This document shows, in pieces, positions 32,370-41,246 of a stretch of 64,000 nt of DNA (position 1 is the stretch's first letter; each line of letters starts with the position of its first letter). The notes under the pieces were generated by a model. The model worked only from the letters and a program-made list of their open reading frames with translations. It was not told the DNA's origin and made no database searches. Source of the stretch: an uncultured bacterium (GTDB lineage: Bacteria > Bacillota_I > Bacilli_A > RFN20 > CAG-826); assembly GCA_949295325.1 (NCBI GenBank), contig CASFKG010000001.1, forward strand, positions 1 through 64,000, read 5' to 3'. A program made the position numbers and the translations under genes.

Positions 32370-34145
32370 CTACTTCCCCTCGGGGAAAAGGAGGGTTTCG
32401 AGCTTGTCGAGCAGTTCCTTCATCCGCGAGGTGACGGCCCGGTAGGAACCGACGTCGGTCAAGTCGACGCCGGCGGCCTTGACCTCGTTTACGGGGTAGT
32501 CGCTCCCGCCGGCCCTGAGGAGCCCGAGGTACCTGTCGAAGGCCCCGGGTTCTTCGCTTTTCACGCGGCTATATAGCAGCATCGACGCGGTAAAGGAGGT
32601 CGCGTACTGGTAGACGTAGAAGGGGGTATAGAAGAGGTGGGGTATATAGGCCCAGACCAAGGGCTTGTAGACTTCTTCCCGGATGTCGATCCCGTAGTAG
32701 TTCCGGTAGAGATCGACCATCACGTCGCTCATGACGGCGTAGTTGAGGGGTTCGCCGGCTTCGGCCTTCTTGGCCATGATGAGTTCGTATTCCCCGAAGA
32801 GGGTCTGGCGGAAGAACGTCCCGCAGATCTCGTCTATTTCCTTTTGGAGGAGCATTATCTGTTCCTCGCGGGTCAGCTTTCCGCCGGCAAGGAGGTAGTC
32901 GAGGAGGTTATGCTCGTTGAAGGTCGAGGCGATTTCGGCGACGAAGATGGTGTAGTTGGACTTCATGAGGGGCTGGGCTTCCATCGAATAGAGGGTATGG
33001 ATGGAATGGCCCGATTCGTGGGCGACGGTGAAGCAGTCGTCCAGGGTGCCGCTGAAGTTCAAAAGGATGAACGGATGGATGTTCCCGCCGCCGGAAGAAT
33101 AGGCGCCCGACTTCTTGCCTTCCCCGGGATAGACGTCGACGTAGCCTTCCTTAAGGACTTCCCGGGCCTTGTTGCGGAAATCCTCCGGGAAGTGCCCGAG
33201 GGAGTTGAAGAACATTTCCTTGGCTTCCTCGTAGGTGTATTTCCGGTCGCTTTTGGCAAGTTCCAGGAAGCGGTCGTAGCTGCGGTGCTTCTCGAGCCCC
33301 AGGTACTTGCGTCTCATCTCGTAGTAGCGCTTGAGCTGGCCGCTGCCCTCGTGGGCGGCTTCGATGAGGGTGGTATAGACCTTAGCCGGGATGTCGTTGT
33401 TGAAAAGATGGCTCTCGAGGATCGATTGGTAGCCCCTCGCCTTCATGTTGGCGAGTTGGGCCTTAAGGCCGGTCGCGTATATTTCCCCGTAGGTGTTCTT
33501 GGAGGCGTCGTAGTTCTTGTAGAGCGCCTCGAATATGGCCTTGCGGTCACTAGGGTCGGCGGCCTTGCTAAGAAGCGGTACCCAGCTCGACTGCGTGACG
33601 GTCACCTCTTCCCCGGTGGAAAGGGTGACCTTGTTGGGGACGGCGTCGGCGATCGAAAGGGTGCTATAGAGGTTCCCGGAGGCGTCGTTAAGCGGGGCGT
33701 AGTAGCTAAGAAGCCCTTCCGAACGGGCGTCGAGGACGTGCTTCTGGCCGCGGAAAAGCTTTTCGAAGGCGAAGTCGAACTCGCCGTAGTCCGGGTGGCT
33801 TTTGAAGAAGCCGTCGACGAACTGTTTGCCGCCGGATAGTATTTCCGGCTCGGCAAAGCTCGAAGCCGAATTGAGGTCGTTGAGGAAATTGACGACCTTG
33901 GCTTCCGCCTCGGCGTTCTTGACGTCCTTCTTGTTTAAGTCGGAGCGGTGCCCGGCGAACATGTAGAGGCGGTTGACGAGCAGTTCCACCTCGCGGTTCA
34001 GGTCGAGGTATTTGCCGAAGCCGGCTTCGGTATTCAGTTTGCCCTTCAGGGCGGCGAATTCCGGAAGAAGGCCTTTGGCCTTTTCCAGGTCATTTTCGAA
34101 GGCTTCCTCGTCTTTGTAGAGGAGGCCGAGATTCCATTTATCCAT
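32370..34145 (-). CDS. pepF: Oligoendopeptidase F
   Basis: A 591-residue M3B zinc peptidase that cleaves short peptides in the cytoplasm. The zinc motif HESGHSIHTLYS lies near residue 377 with a downstream Glu in EIASTFNEHNLLDY. The N-terminus MDKWNLGLLYKDEEAFENDLEKA is characteristic, as is the C-terminal YQYATSFTASMLLYSRV block. There is no signal peptide. With PepC and PepT in this window it forms a set for peptide use. It is transcribed alone, with tRNA genes on both sides. Confidence 0.95.
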   Translation of the reverse strand: MDKWNLGLLYKDEEAFENDLEKAKGLLPEFAALKGKLNTEAGFGKYLDLNREVELLVNRLYMFAGHRSDLNKKDVKNAEAEAKVVNFLNDLNSASSFAEPEILSGGKQFVDGFFKSHPDYGEFDFAFEKLFRGQKHVLDARSEGLLSYYAPLNDASGNLYSTLSIADAVPNKVTLSTGEEVTVTQSSWVPLLSKAADPSDRKAIFEALYKNYDASKNTYGEIYATGLKAQLANMKARGYQSILESHLFNNDIPAKVYTTLIEAAHEGSGQLKRYYEMRRKYLGLEKHRSYDRFLELAKSDRKYTYEEAKEMFFNSLGHFPEDFRNKAREVLKEGYVDVYPGEGKKSGAYSSGGGNIHPFILLNFSGTLDDCFTVAHESGHSIHTLYSMEAQPLMKSNYTIFVAEIASTFNEHNLLDYLLAGGKLTREEQIMLLQKEIDEICGTFFRQTLFGEYELIMAKKAEAGEPLNYAVMSDVMVDLYRNYYGIDIREEVYKPLVWAYIPHLFYTPFYVYQYATSFTASMLLYSRVKSEEPGAFDRYLGLLRAGGSDYPVNEVKAAGVDLTDVGSYRAVTSRMKELLDKLETLLFPEGK

Positions 34146-34224
34146 TTATACGGGTTTCCTTCCTAGGGCCATAGTATAGCGTAGAAAAGGGAAAAAGCCT
34201 CTAACGAGGCTTACTGATCGCAGC

Positions 34225-34302
34225 TGGTCGGAATGGCGGGATTCGAACCCGCGATCTTCTGCTCCCAAAGCAGACGCGTTAACCAAGCTGCGCTACATCC
34301 CG
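34225..34302 (-). tRNA. tRNA-Pro (TGG anticodon)
   Basis: Acceptor CGGGATG/CATTCCG with encoded CCA. The anticodon stem TCTGC/GCAGA encloses loop TTTGGGA, giving UGG. It lies 2 bp downstream of tRNA-Arg in the same transcript. Confidence 0.94.
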
Positions 34303-34304
34303 AA

Positions 34305-34381
34305 TGGCGCGCCGGACAGGAATCGAACCCGTAACCTTCAGATTCGTAGTCTGACGATCTATCCAGTTGCTCTACCGGCGC
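34305..34381 (-). tRNA. tRNA-Arg (ACG anticodon)
   Basis: Acceptor GCGCCGG/CCGGCGC with encoded CCA. The anticodon stem CAGA/TCTG encloses loop CTACGAA, giving ACG, which is normally edited to ICG to read CGU, CGC and CGA. Confidence 0.94.
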
Positions 34382-34408
34382 GTGTTGCTATCGTAGGACA
34401 GCGCGTTA

Positions 34409-34437
34409 AATATAGACTTACCGCGGCGGTTTATCAA
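34409..34437 (-). promoter_or_regulatory. tRNA-Arg/Pro promoter
   Basis: TTGATA (34432-34437), 17 bp, then TATATT (34409-34414). Flanking octamers CGCGTTAA (34402-34409) and TTACCGCG (34418-34425) are reverse complements with one mismatch, so the -10 box again falls in the loop of a dyad. Confidence 0.65.
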
Positions 34438-34440
34438 TGA

Positions 34441-34633
34441 GAAAAACCAAATAGTTCCTCCGGCCGGGATTACCGTTTGCCTTGCAAGGGGGGAGTCGCC
34501 GGGGCATTTGGCCTAGGACAAAGGAAGACCTGCGGAGGGCTCTCCCGGCGGCAAGGCGGCTAAGGCGCCTCCGCCGGCCCGGTTCTTAGTCCCGTAAACG
34601 CCGCAGAACCCGGGCGGACAATGAAAACGCAAG
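34441..34633. other. GC-rich structured intergenic region
   Basis: No ORF with support was found. Two adjacent hairpins can form: CCGGCGG (34545-34551) with CCGCCGG (34571-34577), and CCCGGTTCT (34578-34586) with AGAACC/GGG (34605-34614, one bulged C). A small structured RNA or decayed sequence is possible; no match to SRP, RNase P, tmRNA or 6S signatures was seen. Confidence 0.35.
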
Positions 34634-34656
34634 AAAAACCCGCCGGGCGGCGGGTT
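34634..34656 (-). terminator. Intrinsic terminator after tRNA-Cys
   Basis: On the minus strand AACCCGCCG pairs with CGGCGGGTT (9 bp, two-base loop), then a T-run. It sits 11 nt past the tRNA-Cys gene. Confidence 0.85.
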
Positions 34657-34666
34657 GGCTTTTCCC

Positions 34667-34740
34667 TGGAGCATCCAGCCGGATTTGAACCGACGGTGAG
34701 TGAGTTGCAGTCACTTGCCTTACCACTTGGCTATGGATGC
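34667..34740 (-). tRNA. tRNA-Cys (GCA anticodon)
   Basis: Acceptor GCATCCA/TGGATGC with discriminator U and encoded CCA. The anticodon stem AGTGA/TCACT encloses loop CTGCAAC, giving GCA. It is a single gene with its own promoter and terminator. Confidence 0.94.
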
Positions 34741-34750
34741 GTCAGGCGGG

Positions 34751-34779
34751 ATTATACCGCCCTTTGGGGATTTGCACAA
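34751..34779 (-). promoter_or_regulatory. tRNA-Cys promoter with the -10 box inside a dyad
   Basis: TTGTGC (34774-34779), 17 bp, then a perfect TATAAT (34751-34756). GGCGG (34745-34749) and CCGCC (34757-34761) enclose the -10 box exactly. The dyad follows the potD stop codon by about 28 bp. Confidence 0.7.
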
Positions 34780-34788
34780 AGGGAAAGG

Positions 34789-36699
34789 CTATGCCCTGGC
34801 CCTGTTTTGCTTCCTTTTCAGCCTCATGGCCTTCTTGCGGTGCTTGCTTATCAGGTAGTAGGCAAGCGCGCCGAGGGCCAGCGCGGCTTCGACGGAGAAA
34901 AGCACGATGACCCAGGTTTCCATGGTCCCGGCCTTGACTTCTTCCCAAAGCCTCAGGACGTAGGAGTTGTTCTCGCCGTAGTCTTCCATCACCGCGAGGC
35001 GCGAAAGCATGTCCGCGGACGGGTACTGGGCGTAGAACTGCCGCCCGACCTCGAACTCCTCGCCGTCGTTACCGGTCAATATTTCGATCTCGTCGGTATA
35101 AAGGACGGCTTCCCCGTCGTCGAGCGCGTCGAGGGTGCCCGAGAAAAACCAGCGGAGGTCGCGGGTAAGCCAGCCGAGTTCGTACTCCTCGTTGTACTCG
35201 TCCCAGGTCATCATCACCCCGCCGACCACGGCGGTCGAATAATCGCTCCCCGTCTTGTCTTCGGTGCCGACGTAGATCCTCACCGGTATCTCGTGGACCC
35301 CGGTGTCAGTTTCCACTTCCATGGTCTCGTGTATGTAGCCTTCTTCGTCGCCGCTGCCGTCCTGCAGAAGCGGAAGGCCGGTCTCGTCGTCGTAGACGAG
35401 TCCTTCCTCCTCCCAGTACTGGGGACGGAGATTGTCGTCGTCTATTTCCAGATACTGGTACATCTCGTAGGTGCGGGGGTCGTACCATTCCCTGATGAGG
35501 GAAAGTATGTCGTCTCCGCCGGAGAAGGAGGTGTAGCCTATGTAGTCCATGTTCAGGGGGGCGATGTCGGGCCTTGAAAGGAAGTCCACGAATTTCTGCG
35601 CGTACTCCTTGTTCAGGGAATCGGAACTCGGCATGCACCAGCCGTCGAACCAGATGTTGGCCCCGGTCTTCGGGACGGAATAGTAAAGGGTGATCCCCTC
35701 CTCGCCTTCCCCGAGGTCCATGGACCATACCGCGTCGCCGCTCCAGGCGATGCCGATGCCGGTACGGCCGACCACGATGTCCTGCTTGCCGCTATCGACT
35801 TCGAGGCCGTAGGAGTTGTTGCGCAGTTCCATGAGCACGTCGCCCATGTGGCTTTCTATTTCCTCGAGGGCGGCCCGTTTTTCCTCGTCCGTGGCATCCG
35901 GGTCGTCGCCGCAGGGATAGACGATGTTGTTGAAAAGCATGTTCAGGCGGCGGTTGTATTCCTCCCCGTCCAAAGTCCCGTCTTCGTAGGAATCTAAGAG
36001 GCTTTCAAAGTCCGCGTCGTAGCCGTGCATGATCCCGACCGCGTAGGTGTCGCGCATGGAATCCTTTATCTGGAAGGAGCCCTTGTATTTCTCCTCCCAA
36101 AGGGAGTTCCAGTCGTACATGTCGGCCTTGACCTCGGCGATCTTCTCCTCGTAGTCCCCGGTCCCGTCGTAGAACCAGTCGGGATGGTAGATGAGGCCGA
36201 GGGTCCCCCACATGTAGCCCCTGGCGTATTCGCTGAGGGGGCAGGGGCGGCCGCCGACCTGCACCTCGATGTTCTCGAACTGCTCCTTAAGGTAAGGCGA
36301 GGTGTATAGGCCGTAGGAATCTTCCCAGCCTTCGGTCCCGTGGACATAGAGTTCCTCCCTCTCCTCCCCGGTGGCGAAGGGTTCGAGCATTCCCCTCGCG
36401 GCCAGCCTCTGGATCATGTAGTCGCTGGGGCAAAGAAGATCGTAGGTGGTGGCTCCGGTCTCGAGTTGGCTGAGCATGGTCTCGTTGGTGTCGAAGGTGT
36501 CGTAGATGACGTCGATTTCGACCCCGTCGGTCTCGTAGACGTACTCCTCGAAGGCGCTGATGACGTCGGGGTCCTCGGAGATGTAGTCTTCCCAGTTGTA
36601 GACCCTTAGCTGCATCGTCTCACCCTTGGGGCCGGCGTTCCCGCAGGAAGAAAGGGCCAATAGGCCCATGACGCAAAGAAGAAGATACGGTTTTTTCAT
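34789..36699 (-). CDS. potD: PotD-like polyamine-binding lipoprotein with C-terminal membrane anchor
   Basis: Captures spermidine/putrescine for the PotABC importer. It has a lipoprotein signal peptide with lipobox LSSC (Cys19), then LRVYNWEDYISEDPDVISAFEEY, the PotD opening. At 636 residues it is nearly twice the usual ~350. About 120 extra residues (from ~400: DPRTYEMYQYLEIDDDNL and an acidic stretch) are followed by a transmembrane helix WVIVLFSVEAALALGALAYYL and a basic tail KHRKKAMRLKRKQNRARA. It would therefore be anchored at both ends. It overlaps potC by 4 bp (ATGA). Confidence 0.85.
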   Translation of the reverse strand: MKKPYLLLCVMGLLALSSCGNAGPKGETMQLRVYNWEDYISEDPDVISAFEEYVYETDGVEIDVIYDTFDTNETMLSQLETGATTYDLLCPSDYMIQRLAARGMLEPFATGEEREELYVHGTEGWEDSYGLYTSPYLKEQFENIEVQVGGRPCPLSEYARGYMWGTLGLIYHPDWFYDGTGDYEEKIAEVKADMYDWNSLWEEKYKGSFQIKDSMRDTYAVGIMHGYDADFESLLDSYEDGTLDGEEYNRRLNMLFNNIVYPCGDDPDATDEEKRAALEEIESHMGDVLMELRNNSYGLEVDSGKQDIVVGRTGIGIAWSGDAVWSMDLGEGEEGITLYYSVPKTGANIWFDGWCMPSSDSLNKEYAQKFVDFLSRPDIAPLNMDYIGYTSFSGGDDILSLIREWYDPRTYEMYQYLEIDDDNLRPQYWEEEGLVYDDETGLPLLQDGSGDEEGYIHETMEVETDTGVHEIPVRIYVGTEDKTGSDYSTAVVGGVMMTWDEYNEEYELGWLTRDLRWFFSGTLDALDDGEAVLYTDEIEILTGNDGEEFEVGRQFYAQYPSADMLSRLAVMEDYGENNSYVLRLWEEVKAGTMETWVIVLFSVEAALALGALAYYLISKHRKKAMRLKRKQNRARA

Positions 36700-37553
36700 A
36701 GACCCTGCCTCCTTACGGCCTCCTTGGCCTTATGCGAGCGGTAAAGCGTGACGCTTATGACGATTATCAGGACGAAAAGGAAGATGATGGTGGTAAGGGC
36801 CCGCATCTCGGGCGGGATCGGCCCCTTCTTGATCTTGGCCTGGACCAAGGTCGAAAGGGTTTCGATCTGGTTGGCGCCGCTGAGCAGTCCGGCCCCGCGG
36901 GTGAAGGCGGTCACGATGAAGTCGTCGAGCGAAAGGGTTATGGCCAAAAGGAAGCCGCTGGCGACGCCCGGGGCGATTTCGGGGATGATGACCTTGCGGA
37001 GGGCCTGCCGGGGCGTGCATCCCAGGTCCAGGGCGGCTTCGTAAAGGGAAGGATCCATCTGCTGGAGCTTCGGTTTGACCGAAAGGTAGACGAAGGGCAG
37101 CGAGAGGACGACGTGCCCGACAAGCAGCGTCCAGAACGAGAACAGGGATTCCCTGAAGACGTAGTTGCCCAGGAAGACGAACATGACGACGAGCGACATG
37201 GCGATGACGATTTCCGGGTTGACGACCGGGATCTGGGTGACGAATTCCATGGCTTTCTTCGAACGCCTCTTCATGTAGAAGACGCCGATGGCCCCCATGG
37301 TGCCCAGTACCACGGAAACGACCGCGGATACGAGGGCGATTATCACCGTATTGCCCAAGGCGGCCATTATTTCCTCGTCGTGGAAGAGGCCGCCGTAGAG
37401 CTCGAGCGAGAAGCCGGTCCAGGTCCCGAGGTTCGTCGCGCTGGTGAAGGAAAAGGCGATCAAGGTCAGGATCGGAAGGTACATAAGAAGCAGGACGAGC
37501 CAGATGAAGCTCTGGGCCGCTATCTTCTTCCACATTTCCCCGCGGCTCACCAT
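36696..37553 (-). CDS. potC: Spermidine/putrescine ABC transporter permease PotC
   Basis: A 285-residue inner-membrane permease with six helices. The EAA loop reads YEAALDLGCTPRQALRKVIIPEIAPG, which contacts PotA. Residue 1 is placed at 37553 ([10 protein letters not shown]), overlapping potB by 7 bp; an ATG at 37535 is possible. The C-terminus overlaps the potD start by 4 bp. Gene order potA-potB-potC-potD is the classical one. Confidence 0.93.
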   Translation of the reverse strand: MVSRGEMWKKIAAQSFIWLVLLLMYLPILTLIAFSFTSATNLGTWTGFSLELYGGLFHDEEIMAALGNTVIIALVSAVVSVVLGTMGAIGVFYMKRRSKKAMEFVTQIPVVNPEIVIAMSLVVMFVFLGNYVFRESLFSFWTLLVGHVVLSLPFVYLSVKPKLQQMDPSLYEAALDLGCTPRQALRKVIIPEIAPGVASGFLLAITLSLDDFIVTAFTRGAGLLSGANQIETLSTLVQAKIKKGPIPPEMRALTTIIFLFVLIIVISVTLYRSHKAKEAVRRQGL

Positions 37554-38374
37554 AGTCCGTTGCTCCCCCTTTCTTCTTTCCTTCCGCCGGTTATGCGGTT
37601 GCTGACGAGCATCCCGATGGCGACGAGGATCAGCATGACGAAGGCCATGAAGGAACCCTCGTTCCAGAGGGAGTTGGAGAAATTGAAGTATATCGAGTTC
37701 CCGAAAAGGGTGATTTTCCCTTCCGAGAGGGTATCGCTTATGACGTAGCTCGACATGACCGGCATGAACACCATTTCCGAGGCGGAGACGATGCCGGGCA
37801 GGGACTGCGGCAAAATGCTCTTGGCGAATACCTGGAAGGGATTGCACCCCAAATCGTAGGCGGCCTCGATCTGGCTACGGTCGAGCTTGAGCATCGTCGT
37901 GTAGAGGGGAAGGATGGTGAATGGCAGGTAGTTGTAGACCATGCCGATGAGGGTGGCCTCCCAGGGATGGTCTCCCCCGTCGAGGCCCATCCAGCTGAGC
38001 AAGTCGCGGGTAGCCCCCGTCCTCAGGACGAAGTTTATCCACATGGGCATCACGAAGAGCATCACGAGTACCGCGTTCCTGTTGAAACGCCGGTTGGAGA
38101 GAAGATAGGCCAGGGGGTAGCCGATTATCAGGCAGATGATGGTTGTCTGCACCCCGACGAAGAGGGAAGTGAAGAGGACGCTCCACTTGGCTCCGGAAGT
38201 AAGGAAGCTCATGGCGGCCTGGCCGGAGAGGTTCCCTTCGGAATCGGTGAAGGCGTAGAAGACGATGAGGAGGATGGGGATGACGACGAAGAGGGCGAGG
38301 AAGAGTCCGTAGGGAATGGCCAGGTCGCGCCTCTTCAGGGCGAAAAACCGCCGGGCCTTACTCGTGGATTTCAT
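37547..38374 (-). CDS. potB: Spermidine/putrescine ABC transporter permease PotB
   Basis: A 275-residue permease with six helices and EAA loop [22 protein letters not shown]. The N-terminus is basic ([23 protein letters not shown]) before helix 1. Starts overlap the end of potA by 17 bp, giving strong translational coupling. It pairs with PotC to form the channel. Confidence 0.93.
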   Translation of the reverse strand: MKSTSKARRFFALKRRDLAIPYGLFLALFVVIPILLIVFYAFTDSEGNLSGQAAMSFLTSGAKWSVLFTSLFVGVQTTIICLIIGYPLAYLLSNRRFNRNAVLVMLFVMPMWINFVLRTGATRDLLSWMGLDGGDHPWEATLIGMVYNYLPFTILPLYTTMLKLDRSQIEAAYDLGCNPFQVFAKSILPQSLPGIVSASEMVFMPVMSSYVISDTLSEGKITLFGNSIYFNFSNSLWNEGSFMAFVMLILVAIGMLVSNRITGGRKEERGSNGLW

Positions 38375-39878
38375 ATTCTTCCAGCGGCTTCTTCAGCTTC
38401 AGGCGGAAAGCCTCGGGGGCGATGTCGACGGCGACCACGTCGTTTATGAGCCATTCGTAGGGCGAATCGGCCTCGTAGTCTTCCTCGTCGTCGGTCCTTA
38501 CGATGTAATGGTAATGGTCGCCGATGTAGACGGCGGAGATGACCCGGCCTTGGGCGTGCCCGGTTTCGAGGTCGTCGCTCATCTTGACCGCGTCGAAGGC
38601 GACGTTGGCCCGGACTTCGGCGTCCTTTAGCTCGTAGCGCTTCCCGTCGTAGAGCAAGACGCTTCCGCCTTCTTCCTCGAGCTTGCTCCCCTTGACCAAC
38701 GAGGCGAGATCGCAGGGGAAGGCGTCTTCCCCGATGACGAGATGCCCTTCGGAATCGATGTAGGCATCCTCGTATTCGTTTTCGATGTTGTCCTTGTGCA
38801 TGACCTGGATGTTGTCCTTGGCCACGTGGATGGAAACCTTGCTTCCCACCTTCCTGTCGTGGGTATCGCGGCAGACCACCTCGGATTTCCCGACGGCGAC
38901 GGAATACGAGTAATGGATGCCTTGGAATATCTTGCCTTCGATTACCCCGTCGACGACGCCCTTGCCGGGGGTGCCGAGAACCACGTCTTCGGGCCTCACG
39001 ACCACTTCGACCTTCTCGTTAACGGGGAAATCGTCGACGCAGCTAAAGACACCGCCGAGGAAGCGGACCTTCTTCTTTTCGACCATCGTGCCGTTATAGA
39101 TGTTGCTCTCCCCGATGAAGTCGGCGACGTAGGCGCTCACCGGTTCGTTGTAGATGTCCTCGGGGGTCCCGACCTGTTCAAGCGTCCCGTCCTTCATGAC
39201 GACGATGCGGTCGGACATGGTGAGGGCTTCTTCCTGGTCGTGGGTGACGTAGATGAAGGTGATGCCGAGTTTCCTATGCATCTCCTTGAGTTCTATCTGC
39301 ATGTCCTTGCGCATCTTGCGGTCGAGGGCGCTAAGCGGCTCGTCGAGAAGCAGTACCTGCGGCTCGAGGACGATGGCGCGGGCGATGGCGACGCGCTGCT
39401 GCTGGCCGCCCGAAAGGGTGGAAACGTCCCTTTCCTCCATTTCGTCGAGATCGACTATCTCGAGGGCATGGGCCACGCGCCTATCGATTTCCTCGGGGCT
39501 AAGGTGGACGAGTTTGGTCACCTTGTTCCCCTTGCGGTCCGTGAAGGTCTTCTCGACCTTTTTGAGCTTCAGGCCGAAGGCGACGTTGTCGTAGACGTTC
39601 AGGTACGGGAAAAGGGCGTAGCGCTGGAAGACGGTGTTGACCGGGCGGCGGTAAGGCGGAAGCTTCGATATGTCTTCCCCGTTAAGAAGTATTTCGCCCG
39701 AAGTCGGCGTTTCGAAGCCCGCGATCATCCTCAGGGTCGTCGTCTTGCCGCAGCCGCTGGGGCCCAATATGGTGACGAACTCCCCTTTTCTGATGTCGAG
39801 GCTAAAGGAATCGACGACGACCGTCCCGTCGAATTCCTTGGTGACGTTTCTTAGTGATATGATGCAACTATCGTCCAT
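38358..39878 (-). CDS. potA: Spermidine/putrescine ABC transporter ATPase PotA
   Basis: Hydrolyses ATP to drive polyamine import. Walker [10 protein letters not shown] is near residue 39, the Q-loop is [13 protein letters not shown], the signature [15 protein letters not shown] is near 160, Walker B is [11 protein letters not shown] and the switch His is in [10 protein letters not shown]. It has 506 residues, longer than the ~370 usual for PotA. The extra length is a C-terminal region after ~300 with TOBE-like strands and an acidic insert. GGAGGG lies 5 nt from the ATG. It heads the pot operon. Confidence 0.92.
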   Translation of the reverse strand: MDDSCIISLRNVTKEFDGTVVVDSFSLDIRKGEFVTILGPSGCGKTTTLRMIAGFETPTSGEILLNGEDISKLPPYRRPVNTVFQRYALFPYLNVYDNVAFGLKLKKVEKTFTDRKGNKVTKLVHLSPEEIDRRVAHALEIVDLDEMEERDVSTLSGGQQQRVAIARAIVLEPQVLLLDEPLSALDRKMRKDMQIELKEMHRKLGITFIYVTHDQEEALTMSDRIVVMKDGTLEQVGTPEDIYNEPVSAYVADFIGESNIYNGTMVEKKKVRFLGGVFSCVDDFPVNEKVEVVVRPEDVVLGTPGKGVVDGVIEGKIFQGIHYSYSVAVGKSEVVCRDTHDRKVGSKVSIHVAKDNIQVMHKDNIENEYEDAYIDSEGHLVIGEDAFPCDLASLVKGSKLEEEGGSVLLYDGKRYELKDAEVRANVAFDAVKMSDDLETGHAQGRVISAVYIGDHYHYIVRTDDEEDYEADSPYEWLINDVVAVDIAPEAFRLKLKKPLEEYEIHE

Positions 39879-40172
39879 AAGGACCCTCCTTGCCGAAAGG
39901 GCAAACAGACGCCAGCCTTCCTAACGGAAACTTGACGGGGCAAAATATGCGGTTTGCTTACCCCAAATGCAACACTTTTTTTAGTCCGTTTCCCCCGTTA
40001 AGGACCCCCCTGGTTTTTTACAGTGCCAAAAAGTGGGGATTACTTGGGCAGTTCTTGACTTTTACGCGATTTGGCTTTCTTAAATTTTTCCTTTGAATTT
40101 TTAATGGCTCAAAGGAAGTCGCCCGCTTTGCAATGTTGCGGAAAGGCGCCTACGAAACCTAATATAAAAAGG
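39879..40172. other. Divergent intergenic region, potA / lipoprotein gene
   Basis: Holds the promoters of the divergent potA and lipoprotein genes. On the minus strand TTGCAT followed 17 bp later by CATATT is a weak potA promoter candidate; on the plus strand TTGACT near 40055 could be a -35. No riboswitch fold was recognised. Confidence 0.35.
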
Positions 40173-41246
40173 ATGAAAAAACTTCCGATGTTCCTGCTGC
40201 CGTTGCTGGCCCTGTCTTCGCTGGCTTCCTGCGGAGGCGAGACGGGCGGAGGCGAAAAGACCTTCCTCGACATGGGAAGGCTGTTCGACGCGGCCGCGGA
40301 CAGCCACTTCGAGGACATCGCTTACGGCGACCTCCAGTCGATGGCCGCTAACGGCGAATCCTTCTTGCTTCTCGTCTACGACGACCGCTCGAGCTGCGAA
40401 TGCTGGGCCGTCTTCCGGAATACCATCTACTCCTTCATGGAGGAAAGGAACGCGAAGGTATACGCCCTTACGGTAAGGGAAATAGATTCGTCCAACGAGT
40501 TCGGGATAGACGTCGTGTCGGATACCGAAACGATCGCCATCTTCGACAAGGGAAAGCTGAAAGAGCAGCGTTACCGGGTTGGGACCGAGGACAGTTTCGC
40601 GACCGATCCCGACTACTTCCTCTACTACATGGACGAAAGGCTCGAGTACTCCCCCCTCCTCGAGGTAAATGACCGCCAGTTGGAGGAACTATACGGAGGG
40701 GGAGGCGAGTTCACGGTCTATTACGGCCGTTCGGGCTGCTCGGACTGTTCCTTCGTGGAAGGGCATTTCCTGAGCGGCTTCTTCGAAAGGCAGGAACTCG
40801 CGGATTTCTATTACTACGACCTCGAACCCCTCAGGGATGACGCGGAAGCCTACCAGGCCTTCAAGGACGAAGTCGGGCTCAGCGAAAAGGGCAACCCGGG
40901 ATTAGGTTACGGCGAAGGGGTGGTCCCCACCTTCTTCCACGTGAATCCGGCGGGCGGGACCACCAAGGCGGAGATGATCGACGATGCCTGCGTGTATTTG
41001 AACAACACCGTTGCCCTCGAGGACGGAAAATACGTGGTCGCCGATTCGTTTTACTCGCAAAACCGCCTCGAATATCTCGAAAGCCTGCCTCTTAGCAACG
41101 TCGAGCCCAAGGTCCTAGAAGGCATCGAGATACCGGAAGAAGACATAATTTCTAGCGGCGAGCGTTTCTATTGGAAAAACTCCGCGGCCGCCGTCTACGC
41201 CGACCCGATACTCGAGGTCTTCCTCCTCTATTACCTGGCCCTTTAG
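40173..41246 (+). CDS. Lipoprotein with two thioredoxin-like cysteine motifs
   Basis: A 357-residue lipoprotein. The start at 40173 gives MKKLPMFLLPLLALSSLASC, with lipobox LASC and lipid Cys20. Two segments look like thioredoxin-fold strands ending in cysteines: FLLLVYDDRSSCECWAVF (Cys75, Cys77) and FTVYYGRSGCSDCSFVEGHF (CxxC at 189-192). The second is the classical disulfide-exchange spacing. It probably faces the outside and has a redox or thiol-repair role, though no known family name fits. It ends tail-to-tail with ldh, sharing 4 bp. Confidence 0.75.
   Translation: MKKLPMFLLPLLALSSLASCGGETGGGEKTFLDMGRLFDAAADSHFEDIAYGDLQSMAANGESFLLLVYDDRSSCECWAVFRNTIYSFMEERNAKVYALTVREIDSSNEFGIDVVSDTETIAIFDKGKLKEQRYRVGTEDSFATDPDYFLYYMDERLEYSPLLEVNDRQLEELYGGGGEFTVYYGRSGCSDCSFVEGHFLSGFFERQELADFYYYDLEPLRDDAEAYQAFKDEVGLSEKGNPGLGYGEGVVPTFFHVNPAGGTTKAEMIDDACVYLNNTVALEDGKYVVADSFYSQNRLEYLESLPLSNVEPKVLEGIEIPEEDIISSGERFYWKNSAAAVYADPILEVFLLYYLAL

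Noticed and set aside
32637-33839. 400-codon ORF on the plus strand
   Set aside because: It mirrors pepF, which has a full zinc motif and correct length.
34441-34633. SRP, RNase P, tmRNA or 6S RNA
   Set aside because: Checked by eye for the conserved loops of these RNAs; none was found, so it is listed only as an unnamed structured region.
36732-37748. 338-codon ORF on the plus strand
   Set aside because: It is antisense to potC and potB; polar, low-complexity product.
38742-39854. 370-codon ORF on the plus strand
   Set aside because: It is antisense to potA; no ribosome site or domain.
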